64,000 nt of DNA, taken from the NCBI RefSeq assembly GCF_016907655.1, contig NZ_JAFBCL010000001.1:4994001-5058000 (forward strand), written 5' to 3'. The notes beneath the pieces are model-generated. The model was not told the DNA's origin. It searched no databases and saw only the letters and a list, made by a program, of their open reading frames with translations. Shown here piece by piece: positions 42,229 to 49,675 of this stretch (positions within the stretch are counted from its first letter, which is position 1; every line of letters starts with the position of its first letter). The stretch comes from Saccharothrix algeriensis (lineage in GTDB: Bacteria > Actinomycetota > Actinomycetes > Mycobacteriales > Pseudonocardiaceae). A program made the position numbers and the translations under genes.

Positions 42229-42834
42229 GTGATCCGGGTGCTGGTGGCCGACGGCGACGCCCTCGTGCGGCTGGCGCTGGCGTCGCTGCTGGCGCTCGAA
42301 CTGGACGTCGAGGTCGTCGCCACGGCGGCCGACGGCGGGTCCACCGTGGCCGCCGCCCTCGCGTCCCGACCGGACGTGGCGGTCGTGGACCTGGCGATAC
42401 CCGGCCTGGACGGCTTCGCGGTGACCGCCGAGCTGACGCGCGCGCTGCCGTCGTGCGCGGTCGTGCTGCTGACCGCCCGGGGCCGGGCGCCGCACCCGCA
42501 CCGGGCACTGGCGACCGGCGTCAAGGGCCTGCTGCCCAAGAGCTCGCCGGCCCGGGCACTGGCCGACGTCATCCGCCGCGTGCACACGGGCGGCAGGTAC
42601 GTGGAACCGGCGGTAGCGGCCAACGCCCTCCTGCCACCACCCTGCCCGCTCACACCTCAGGAGCTGGAAGTGCTCCGCCAGGCCGAGCACGACACACCGG
42701 TGGCGGAAATCGCCCGCCGAATGGGCCTCGCCCCCGGAACCGTGCGCAACTACCTGTCGGCCGCAGTGGGCAAACTCGGCGCAACAGACCGATCCGACGC
42801 CTTCACCACCGCCCACGACCACGGTTGGCTATAA
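42229..42834 (+). CDS. NarL/FixJ-type response regulator, no kinase nearby
   Basis: The 201-residue protein has a receiver domain with VLVADGDALVRLAL, phospho-acceptor Asp in VAVVDLAIPGLDGF, Thr in LLTARG and Lys in LLPKSSPA, and a LuxR-type helix-turn-helix at the C-terminus (LTPQELEVLRQAEHDTPVAEIARRMGLAPGTVRNYL). The usual second acidic residue at the start is present as D-G-D. This resembles DesR-type regulators, which normally follow a DesK-like kinase; none lies in the window. GTG start is supported by GGGAGGGGG seven bases upstream. Confidence 0.87.
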   Translation: MIRVLVADGDALVRLALASLLALELDVEVVATAADGGSTVAAALASRPDVAVVDLAIPGLDGFAVTAELTRALPSCAVVLLTARGRAPHPHRALATGVKGLLPKSSPARALADVIRRVHTGGRYVEPAVAANALLPPPCPLTPQELEVLRQAEHDTPVAEIARRMGLAPGTVRNYLSAAVGKLGATDRSDAFTTAHDHGWL

Positions 42835-42894
42835 CCAGACCGCCCACCTTCATGGCCTTTGGCCCCACAGCACGCCCCGTGCAGACCGGTGGCC

Positions 42895-43020
42895 TCGTGT
42901 TCTCCCCGTATGGCCTGCCCGGAGGGCTACCATGCTTTTCTGGGGGGTGCAAGCACGCTTTCCGCTTGCACCCCCCAGAAAAGCATGGTCGTCTTTGACA
43001 GGTCATGCGGGGGAACACGA
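42895..43020. repeat. Palindromic element 1 (26-bp inner arms)
   Basis: Inner arms 42929..42954 and 42964..42989 are perfectly complementary over 26 bases around a 9-base loop. Outside them, TCGTGTTCTCCCCGTATGGCC (42895..42915) pairs imperfectly with 43001..43020. The inner stem contains CTGGGGGGTGCAAGC. The whole can fold as a 126-base cruciform. It follows a response-regulator gene by 60 bases. Confidence 0.9.
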
Positions 43021-43036
43021 CCGCTGTTTCTTTTCA

Positions 43037-43169
43037 TTCTCCTTGGCGGCCTGCCTGTCCGGCGAGGACTCTTTAAAGCTTTTCAGCTTGGATCAGTACC
43101 GCACCGAATCTCACCCGGATCGGTGCGGGATCTCAGTATGAAGAGCGGCCGGGAGGCCCCCAAGGAGAA
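43037..43169. repeat. Middle inverted-repeat element
   Basis: TTCTCCTTGG and CCAAGGAGAA form 10-bp outer arms. Inside, CCGCACCGA (43099..43107) pairs with TCGGTGCGG (43120..43128). The element is lower in G+C (CTTTAAAGCTTTTCAGCTTG) than its flanks and lies between palindromic elements 1 and 2. Confidence 0.75.
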
Positions 43170-43179
43170 GGGAAGTGCG

Positions 43180-43307
43180 TCGTGTTCTCCCCGTACGGCC
43201 TGCCGGAGGCAATCATCTTTGTCGGGGGGTGTCAAGCGGTGAAGCGTGCTTGACACCCCCCGACAAAGATGATTGGGCTGCGCCCAGGCCGTACGGGGAG
43301 AACACGA
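43180..43307. repeat. Palindromic element 2 (28-bp inner arms)
   Basis: Inner arms 43210..43237 and 43248..43275 are perfect over 28 bases with a 10-base loop; outer arms 43180..43202 and 43285..43307 are perfect over 23 bases (TCGTGTTCTCCCCGTACGGC). The stem contains CGGGGGGTGTCAAGC. Stem, loop and outer arms are all related to element 1. Confidence 0.92.
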
Positions 43308-43322
43308 GGCACACGGCTGCGC

Positions 43323-43387
43323 TGAAGCGCCGCCGCGCGGGGCGCGGCTTACGGCGGGAGTTGAAGCGCCGCCGCGCGGGGCGCGGC
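43323..43387. repeat. 26-bp direct repeat
   Basis: The sequence starting TGAAGCGCCGCCGCGCGGGG is present twice, at 43323..43348 and 43362..43387, with 13 bases between. It closes the palindrome array on the rnhA side. Confidence 0.9.
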
Positions 43388-43442
43388 CTGGGGCAAGCCG
43401 TGCGGGGTGTGGCCTAGGCCGAGGTCCAATGGCCCCTGGGCC

Positions 43443-43892
43443 TTACCGTCCGGCTGCTTCGCGGACCCCGCGTACGGCCAGTTGATCGGCCCGCTCGTTG
43501 TCCACGTTCCCCGCGTGTCCCTTCACCCAGTGCCATTCGATCCGGTGAGCGGTGGTGGCTTCGTCCAGGCGTCGCCACAGGTCGGCGTTCTTCACCGGTT
43601 GCTTCGTGCTCGTCAGCCACCCGTTGGCCTTCCACTTGGCCAGCCACGACAGGATGCCGTTGCGCACGTAAGTGCTGTCGGTGTAGATCCGCACCACGGA
43701 GGGCCGGGTCAGGCTTTCCAGGGCGCGGATGGGGGCCATCAGCTCCATCCGGTTGTTGGTCGTCGGCCCCGCGTCGCCGCCGTACAGGTCCTTCTCGTGC
43801 TTGCCGTACCGCAGCACCGCTCCCCAGCCGCCCGGACCGGGGTTGCCGCTGCACGCCCCGTCCGTGTAGATCTCCACCACGTCTTCCGCCAC
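43443..43892 (-). CDS. rnhA: Ribonuclease HI
   Basis: The 149-residue protein has the four acidic catalytic residues: Asp in VEIYTDGACSGNPG, Glu in NNRMELMAPI, Asp in VRIYTDSTYVRNG and Asp near ERADQLA; the basic handle around LAKWKANGW and His of WHWVKGHAGN are present. It cuts RNA in RNA-DNA hybrids, removing primers and R-loops. The length is that of E. coli-type RNase HI, without the extra domains of the mycobacterial fusion proteins. It lies 55 bases from the palindrome array and is read towards it. Confidence 0.95.
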   Translation of the reverse strand: MAEDVVEIYTDGACSGNPGPGGWGAVLRYGKHEKDLYGGDAGPTTNNRMELMAPIRALESLTRPSVVRIYTDSTYVRNGILSWLAKWKANGWLTSTKQPVKNADLWRRLDEATTAHRIEWHWVKGHAGNVDNERADQLAVRGVREAAGR

Positions 43893-43961
43893 GCGGAGAA
43901 CCTACCCAGCCGCCCCGACGGGCCCGACGAGCACCGCGTCGGCCCCGGCCGGTGGCCGGGG

Positions 43962-44363
43962 TCAGGCAAGACCCTCCCGCTTGAGCCTGCGCCACCCGCC
44001 GGCCCGGTTGTTGGCGATGATCTGCCGGAACATCGCGACCAGCGCCGGCGCGTTGATCGCCTCGCCCCGCCGGAAGGCGACCGTCCGGGCGGTCTTGTTG
44101 GCGTGGCCGGCGGTGATGATGCCCTCCGGGTCGGGCACGATCGCGCCGTCGTAGAGGAACACGTTCACGTGGTCCTTCGCGGCCAGCAGCGCGCAGACGT
44201 TGCCCTGGAGCACGAAGTACGGCAGCTTCGTGCGCTTGATCGTCTCGACCACCTCGGGATCCGCCTCGTGCACCAGGTCGCGCACGCGCCGGCAGACCTC
44301 CTGCTGCCACTCGGGCAGCCCCGCGATGTAGTCGTCCACCCGCGGGTCGACCGCGTGTGCCAT
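43962..44363 (-). CDS. DUF1801 domain protein
   Basis: The 133-residue protein has the DUF1801 pattern: VDDYIAGLPEWQQEVCRRVRDLVHEADPEVVETIKRTKLPYFVLQGNVCALLAAKDHVNVFLYDGA and a helical end with GKTART-like AGHANKTARTVAF. The fold (YdhG-like) is seen in small proteins of unknown role, some in iron or stress loci. ATG at 44363 fits the family start; the longer frame has no family sequence. Confidence 0.82.
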   Translation of the reverse strand: MAHAVDPRVDDYIAGLPEWQQEVCRRVRDLVHEADPEVVETIKRTKLPYFVLQGNVCALLAAKDHVNVFLYDGAIVPDPEGIITAGHANKTARTVAFRRGEAINAPALVAMFRQIIANNRAGGWRRLKREGLA

Positions 44364-44462
44364 GACAAACCCCCAGCCTCCTGGACCTTCCACGGGTGAC
44401 GTGGGAGCCACCGCGGTCCGGTCATGACAGGATGCCGGCGCGTCCGGCCGCAGCGCGGAATG

Positions 44463-44507
44463 CGTCGCGTGCCGCCCGACCGGAAAACGGTCGGACGGCA
44501 CGCGACG
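44463..44507 (-). terminator. 20-bp hairpin after the small secreted-protein gene
   Basis: Arms of 20 bases (CGTCGCGTGCCG... at 44463..44482 and its complement at 44488..44507, one mismatch) flank GAAAA. It lies 48 bases past the stop of the minus-strand gene. Confidence 0.8.
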
Positions 44508-44554
44508 GCAATCACCGGTGACCCGAACGCCCCAGGCGGCGGATCAGGACCGGT

Positions 44555-44914
44555 TTACTTGAACTGGGTCCGGAAGTTGGTGATGGTGCCGCCGCTGGGG
44601 AAGTCCACGCGGGACTGGCTGGGCGAGGTCACCCACGCGCCGTACTCGTCCACGCAGGTGGCGCGGCAGTACGAGACCACGATCCGGTACTGCAGGCTGG
44701 TGGAACAGATGTTGTAGGCGAAGGTCGTGTTGTTGGTGTGCAGGCTGCAGCTGTCGAGCAGCGCCTGCTGGTCGGCCTGCGTCGTCGCCGCCGCTGTCGT
44801 CGTCGTGCCGGTGACCACGGCCTCGGCCGCCGTCGTGGCGCTCGCCACCCCGGTCGTGCTCAGCGCCGCCGCCGCGACACCGGCCACCGCCAACATCCGC
44901 AAGAACTTGCGCAC
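44555..44914 (-). CDS. Small secreted Cys-containing protein
   Basis: The 119-residue product has a clear signal peptide (FLRMLAVAGVAAAALSTTGVASA), a Thr-rich segment and a mature part with four cysteines: LDSCSLHTN, NICSTSL, VSYCRATCVDEY. They could form two disulfides in a secreted domain of about 65 residues. No enzyme motif is present; the family is not recognised. Start is GTG, preceded by AAGGAG six bases away. Confidence 0.65.
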   Translation of the reverse strand: MRKFLRMLAVAGVAAAALSTTGVASATTAAEAVVTGTTTTAAATTQADQQALLDSCSLHTNNTTFAYNICSTSLQYRIVVSYCRATCVDEYGAWVTSPSQSRVDFPSGGTITNFRTQFK

Positions 44915-45429
44915 CGTTTCTCCTTAATGACCTGAAGGTCGGGGAATCCGGTTGACCTGTCCGTCGAACAGCGCGGGCCGACCGACCGGCCCGTCGGCGG
45001 GCCGGTCGGACAATGATGATCAAATCGCGCAGTGCAAAACCGGTGGAACGGCACCGGGCTGCTCGGACAATGCTCCGCCAGCCGGACAGGGCTGACTCAG
45101 GCCGAATAGGACGATCGGACCCCCCGATATTTCCCTGATCGCCACGAATGGCTTTCATCGCACAGTAGCGCGGGCTTCGGAGGGCTGTCAATCACTTTGG
45201 TTCGGACCATTGCGTGCTGCATTCGGCCTATTCGCCACGGCCAGGGGTCGGTACGCAGCGCACCTCCACCCACGTCCGTTTGCCGGTACCCGACCGGCCG
45301 TTCCCGTGGTCGGGCCACCGCGCAGCGGTCGGCCGACACGCGCCGGGCGGGGCCGTGTCGGGGGCTGGTCGAAGCCGACGAGCCCGCCCCGCCGCCCGGC
45401 GCACACCCAGCCGAGGCCGTGCTCGGCCT
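44915..45429. other. Gene-free stretch before the decayed mobile element
   Basis: About 500 bases with no convincing gene. A minus-strand frame near 45240-45300 has a short segment (TGKRTWVEVRCVP) that recalls the end of anti-sigma-factor-type ATPases, but no start or ATPase motif accompanies it. The stretch may be a degraded gene end. Confidence 0.45.
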
Positions 45430-45638
45430 GTGAAAGTCATCAGCCAACGGAAGTTCCGCAGCAACTCCGCTGTGGTCATGGACGCGGTCGAGGCGGGGGA
45501 GCGGCGGAGGAACTGGTGGAGCGGCACCAGAGGCTCCCGCGGGTCGATCACGATCGCATGAGGCGTGAGGCCGACGACCTCTTCGGTGGCGAAGACCGGA
45601 TCGGTGGGGACGACCTGTGGGAGCGGGGCGGTGGCTGA
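45430..45638 (+). pseudogene. Frameshifted Phd-type antitoxin
   Basis: GTG opens a frame with KVISQRKFRSNSAVVMDAVEAGE, the N-terminus of Phd/YefM antitoxins, which bind DNA and neutralise a toxin. Near 45500 the reading breaks; the C-terminal part (LVERHQRLPRVDHDRMRREADDLF...) continues in another frame and ends at 45638. The expected middle of about 20 residues is missing. The product cannot be a whole antitoxin. Confidence 0.75.
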
Positions 45639-45743
45639 GCGGCGCAAGTCGGGCGTGTTGGACACCTGCGCCTACATCGACCTGGGTCTGCTCGATCCGG
45701 CGGTGCTGCCGGAGGTTCCCGAGTTGGCCGCGATGTCCCGGCA
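45631..45743 (+). pseudogene. VapC-like PIN toxin stub
   Basis: GTG overlaps the antitoxin-remnant stop as in intact vapBC pairs. The frame reads KSGVLDTCAYIDLGLLDPAVLPEVPELAA, the start of a PIN-domain ribonuclease with its first Asp. After about 37 residues it runs into relaxase-derived sequence, so the catalytic domain is lost. Confidence 0.75.
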
Positions 45744-47035
45744 AGAGCAACGAGCACACCAACCCGCACCTGGTCGCGGCTTGGGATCCGGAGTGGCTGG
45801 AGGGCGGCGCGTTCGCCGAGCGCCACCGCGGCTGGCTGGCTGGTTCGCCTCACCCATGAGATCGACGCACCGATTACCGGGCACGAGGTGGACCTGGAGG
45901 GTGGGGATGTCTATCACGTGGTGTTGTCCATCTCCAGCCAGGACGGCCGGCTCGGTAATGCTCTTTAGCGAGAGCTGGTGGAGGAGGCCGTCGACCGGAT
46001 GGGCTTTGGTCCGACCGACGACGGTCGGGCCGGGTGCCGGTGGGCCGTGGTGCACCACGGGCCGAGCAAGGAGGGCAACGACCACGTCTACGTCGCCATC
46101 AACCTGGTCCGCGGTGACGGCAGCGTCGCCAACACCTGCCGCGACTTGCCACGCTGGCGGCAGTGGTGCCTGGAAGTGGAGCAGCGCCTCGACCTGGTCT
46201 GGAGCGCGATCTCCAGGTGGCGGTGCAGCCACGCTGGGACTCGGACAGGCAACTGACCGGTTACCGCGTGGCGTTGCGCGCGGAGTGGGAGAAAGCATCT
46301 GCCGACGGCCGGATCTGGTTCAGCGGCAGCAGTCTCGCCCATGACCTGTCCGCTCCGAAGCTGACCGCCAAGTGGACCAGCACAGGACAACCAGCTCAAG
46401 AGCAGGCGGAAGTGCGCCGCGCTCCCGAGGAGTTGCTCACCAGAGCGACACAGGCCGTCGACAACGCCCGGCGCCACCTCACCGGCCGCGTCATCGCGGG
46501 CGATGTCTCCGACAGCAGCGGCGGTGACGACGTCGCCTACGCCACGGCGGACATGCTCATCGCGGTCGCCAGGGCACTCGGTGGCCCTGAACCGGGTGCC
46601 CTGGCCGAGGTGGTCGTCGTCTACGAGCGGGCCGCCACAGCACCGCGCAGGGGTCAGCCTGTCTGGCAGACCGAGGTCGCGGCAGCGCTACGCACCGCCG
46701 CACGCGACCTGTTCAAGGCGGGCATCTTCTCCAAACGCAACAGCACCGGCCTGCTCGCCGCGGCCCTCATCCTCGCGCTTACCGCACTGCTGGTCCAGAT
46801 CGCCGCGTGGCGACAGCTGAGCCGCCAACAAGCACAAGCCAACGCCGCCACCCGCGCAGCGGCCAGGATGAACAACTACGGCGCCTACCTGGCCAAACGA
46901 CACCCACCAACCGGCCGCCCGGAGCCGCTGTCATTTCAACCAGAGCCGGTGCACAAACCATCAGGACTACCTCGACCCTTGGCGCGGCGACTACAGCCCT
47001 CGCAACGAGACCCGACTATCAGGCGCACACGCTGA
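45744..47035 (+). pseudogene. Relaxase (mobilisation nuclease), broken by frameshifts and deletion
   Basis: Pieces of one relaxase appear in successive frames: PGKSNEHTNPHLVAAWDPEWLEG; then RLTHEIDAPITGHEVDLEGGDVYHVVLS ending in a stop near 45966; then RELVEEAVDRMGFG and VVHHGPSKEGNDHVYVAINLVRGDGSV; then, from about 46215, QPRWDSDRQLTGYRVALRAEW to the C-terminus with a membrane segment (LLAAALILALTALLVQIAAW). The motif that should read H-x-H has Tyr for the last His. Intact relatives are transfer proteins of integrative elements in actinomycetes. An internal deletion and at least two frameshifts are present. Confidence 0.82.
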
Positions 47036-47039
47036 ACCG

Positions 47040-47072
47040 CGCGGAGCACCGGACCAGAACCGGTGCTCCGCG
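47040..47072. terminator. 13-bp hairpin after the relaxase remnant
   Basis: Perfect arms CGCGGAGCACCGG and CCGGTGCTCCGCG with a 7-base loop, just past the remnant's stop. Confidence 0.75.
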
Positions 47073-47106
47073 CTGCCCAGTCCTGAACCTTTGTCGGACG
47101 TCGAGC

Positions 47107-47142
47107 GGGTCGGCACAGGAGTGTGGAGTCCTGTGCCGACCC
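47107..47142. terminator. 14-bp hairpin at the end of the lanthipeptide operon
   Basis: Perfect arms GGGTCGGCACAGGA and TCCTGTGCCGACCC with an 8-base loop. It lies about 100 bases past the stop of the methyltransferase gene (minus strand). Confidence 0.75.
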
Positions 47143-47243
47143 AAACCGAGTCTGCGGTCGACGGACCAGCCTCAACGCGGGCCGTGCGGACCTGGCTGGG
47201 AGTGTGGACCTCACCCCTTAGTCCGCACAGCGTGGTCTTGAGG

Positions 47244-48491
47244 TCAGCCGGCCACGTCGTCGTAGGTAAGCAGGAACCTGCTGTGGGTCTTGTCGATGGC
47301 GGGGCCGGCCAGCTCGCTTTCGGGCGTGGCGGCGGGGTAGACGATCAGCGTGGGCTTGCATCGATCGCGCTCGGGCGTCCAGTCTCGGATCTCATCGCAC
47401 AGGTGCTCGCTCAACTCGGCGGCGGCCGGGCCGTGGCCGATCGCGCCCAGCTCCCACCGCACCTCGTCACCATTGGTCTGGCGGCGCGACGTGAGGTAGG
47501 CCAGGGAGTCGCCGTCGACCAGCGCCGGGGATCGGAACGCCTGGATCGGGTCGCACACCTCGGGCGCGACGTCGGAGTGGGCGTCGATCCGGCATACGCG
47601 CTGGTCGGTGACAGTAAGGCGGAGCCAGATCCCGTCGTGCGACTCGTCGCCGGCGATGGTGACGCCTGACCAGGCGGTGGTGCGCGGCTGGTCGAGCACT
47701 CCGCGCAGTGCGTCCAGGTCGACGGGTTGGTCCCGGTCCCAGTGGAGCTTGACCGTCTCGTCGGCGGTGATCGGGCCGCTGAGTTCGCCCTCGTCGGCGT
47801 TGACCAGGTACACGAAGCCGCACAGGTAGATCGAGTCGGAGACCAGCCGACCGTCGGTATAGGTGAAGCCGACGCTGCGTGCCTGGCCGCGCCAACGCAG
47901 CGGCGCGACCAGCCGTGCGCCGGGGGCGAGCTGCTGCCACCAGGCGGCGGGGATGTCCCAGGGCGAGACGGTGGCGATGAGGCGGTCGTAAGGCGCGTGG
48001 TCGGCGTAGCCGAGCCCGCCATCACCGGTGATCGCGTGGACGTCGGCGTGACCTGCTGTGGTCAGGTTGCGTGAGGCTTGCGCGGTGACGTCCGGGTCGA
48101 TGTCGATGGTGGTCACCAGGTCGGCGCGGCCGGTCAGCCGGGCGAGCAGGCTGGCGTTGTAGCCGGTTCCCGCGCCGATCTCCAGGACCCGGTTGCCCGG
48201 CTGAACGTCGAGCTGGTCGAGCATCATGGCGACCACGAACGGCGCCGAGGCGCACGACAGCGAGCGGCCGTCGTCGAAGCGGTGGGTGATCACCGCCTGC
48301 CACGGGTTGTAGGCGGACTTCAGGTCGGCCTCGGGCACGAACTCGTGGCGGGGCGTGTCCCGCAAGACCCTCTCCACCTCCTCGCGCTGGGCATACCCGG
48401 CCTTGCGGACTTTCTCGACCATCTCAGCGCGCAACGCCTCGGGCGAGGCGGCGGTATCGGCCGTCGGGTCGGTGGCGGTGTCGGAGTCCAT
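47244..48491 (-). CDS. PIMT-like methyltransferase of an FxLD lanthipeptide system
   Basis: The 415-residue protein has a protein-L-isoaspartate methyltransferase-like half: HEFVPEADLKSAYNP, then VLEIGAGTGYNASLLARL (SAM motif) and YDRLIATVSPWDIPAAWWQQLAPGARLVAPL, followed by a C-terminal domain of about 180 residues typical of 'methyltransferase, FxLD system'. In related class I lanthipeptide clusters (OlvS-A) such enzymes methylate a precursor Asp, leading to succinimide and isoaspartate. ATG at 48491 is chosen for AAAGGA five bases before it; an ATG 27 bases earlier, two bases after the lanC stop, is possible. Last gene of the operon. Confidence 0.88.
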   Translation of the reverse strand: MDSDTATDPTADTAASPEALRAEMVEKVRKAGYAQREEVERVLRDTPRHEFVPEADLKSAYNPWQAVITHRFDDGRSLSCASAPFVVAMMLDQLDVQPGNRVLEIGAGTGYNASLLARLTGRADLVTTIDIDPDVTAQASRNLTTAGHADVHAITGDGGLGYADHAPYDRLIATVSPWDIPAAWWQQLAPGARLVAPLRWRGQARSVGFTYTDGRLVSDSIYLCGFVYLVNADEGELSGPITADETVKLHWDRDQPVDLDALRGVLDQPRTTAWSGVTIAGDESHDGIWLRLTVTDQRVCRIDAHSDVAPEVCDPIQAFRSPALVDGDSLAYLTSRRQTNGDEVRWELGAIGHGPAAAELSEHLCDEIRDWTPERDRCKPTLIVYPAATPESELAGPAIDKTHSRFLLTYDDVAG

Positions 48492-48520
48492 CGGTTCCTT
48501 TCGTCGTTCAGCGGTCATGG

Positions 48521-49675
48521 TCAACCGTCCAGCAGCAGGCAGGCGTCCCATCGCGTGATGGGCGTCGTGTCGGTGGTCGCGGCACGCTGTGCCAGCCGGA
48601 GACCGGCTTCCCCGTTCAGCAGCCCGTGTGGAGGCGGCGGGTGGTGGAGCAGGTGCTCGGCCAGCCGCTCGGCGAGCCGGGGAACGTGGGCGCGCACCTG
48701 TTCATCGTGCTCTCCCACCCGCCAGGCAGTGTGCAGCACCCCGGCCCACCCATGGCACAGCGACACATCGCTGAGCTGGGCTAATTGGGCTTCGTCGGTC
48801 AGGCACCAGGCCAGTGCCCGCTGGGCGAAGCGCTGCCGGCGGATGTCGCCGAGGGCGAGTGCGGCCAGTTGTTGGGCGCGGACGATGCCGGGGGTGCCGT
48901 AACACCAGGACGGGCGATGCGGGCCAGCCGATCGGAGGGCGCCGGTGACGTGTTCGGTTCGCGTGATCGCTCCGGGCCACCACACTCGGTGCCCGCTCCC
49001 GCAACGCCACTGGTCCAGCCAGCGGCAGATGCGGTCCACCGCCTCGGCGTGACCGGGTACGACAACCCCGCGCCGCATCGCCAGCGCCAGGAGCGTCAAC
49101 GGTCCGGCGATGCCGTGCGCGACGCCGAGGTTGCCGTGTCCGCCCGCCCAGTCGGGGCCGGGACCGGGACCGGTTGGCCCGCTGGTGGCCCACCAGCCCG
49201 GCAGGCCATCGAGGCGTGGTTCGGTCAGACGCACCAGGTAGACGAGCACGTCAGCCAACTGCGCTCCATGCCGCTCCGTGCTGCCGTGGCGACGCAGGAG
49301 GTACGCGCCGAGGCCGGTCAGCCCGGAGACGAGGTCGAACTCCCGCTTGGCGGGCAGTTCGCCGGAGTCGATCCGGCGATGAGCGGCGTCCAAGCGGGCG
49401 CGGATGACCGCCTCGACGTGCTCGTTCACTGCGGCCAGCGCACGGTGGTGGGTGGTTGCGGCGAGGGTGAACGCCACAGCCGGTGCGCCGTCGAACAGCG
49501 TGGCCTGGTGCGGGTGCGCCAGCACCGGTTCGGCGACCATCGCCGTCAGCCACTCCTCAGCGTCCTCGCCCAGCTCCAAGTGCAGCAGTGCCGTGCCCGC
49601 CGCACCGTCGGCCAGTGACTGCGCCCATCGGGCGTTCTTGACGTCGCGGACCTGTCCGCGTCCTTGGACTGTCAT
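48521..49675 (-). CDS. Lanthionine synthetase LanC-like cyclase
   Basis: The 384-residue protein is a LanC: the zinc ligands appear in SWCYGTPG (Cys) and SLCHGWAGVLHT (Cys-His), and the active-site-supporting WAGGHGNLGVAHGIAGPL contains the conserved H-G-x-x-G. It would form thioether rings by adding precursor Cys thiols to dehydrated Ser/Thr. The fold is an alpha/alpha barrel with seven inner helices; the repeated G-x-x-G loops fit. The ATG overlaps the stop of the dehydratase gene (ATGA), so they are translated in series. Confidence 0.93.
   Translation of the reverse strand: MTVQGRGQVRDVKNARWAQSLADGAAGTALLHLELGEDAEEWLTAMVAEPVLAHPHQATLFDGAPAVAFTLAATTHHRALAAVNEHVEAVIRARLDAAHRRIDSGELPAKREFDLVSGLTGLGAYLLRRHGSTERHGAQLADVLVYLVRLTEPRLDGLPGWWATSGPTGPGPGPDWAGGHGNLGVAHGIAGPLTLLALAMRRGVVVPGHAEAVDRICRWLDQWRCGSGHRVWWPGAITRTEHVTGALRSAGPHRPSWCYGTPGIVRAQQLAALALGDIRRQRFAQRALAWCLTDEAQLAQLSDVSLCHGWAGVLHTAWRVGEHDEQVRAHVPRLAERLAEHLLHHPPPPHGLLNGEAGLRLAQRAATTDTTPITRWDACLLLDG

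Noticed and set aside
42840..43442. CRISPR array or tRNA cluster in the repeat region
   Set aside because: Repeats are palindromes of different inner sequence without regular spacers, and no tRNA cloverleaf was found.
44735..44935. Plus-strand short frames opposite the small secreted protein
   Set aside because: They are shadows of the minus-strand signal-peptide gene, which has a good ribosome-binding site.
45228..45665. Minus-strand frame with a possible anti-sigma ATPase end
   Set aside because: Only about 15 residues look familiar, there is no ATPase motif and the frame crosses the toxin-antitoxin remnants.
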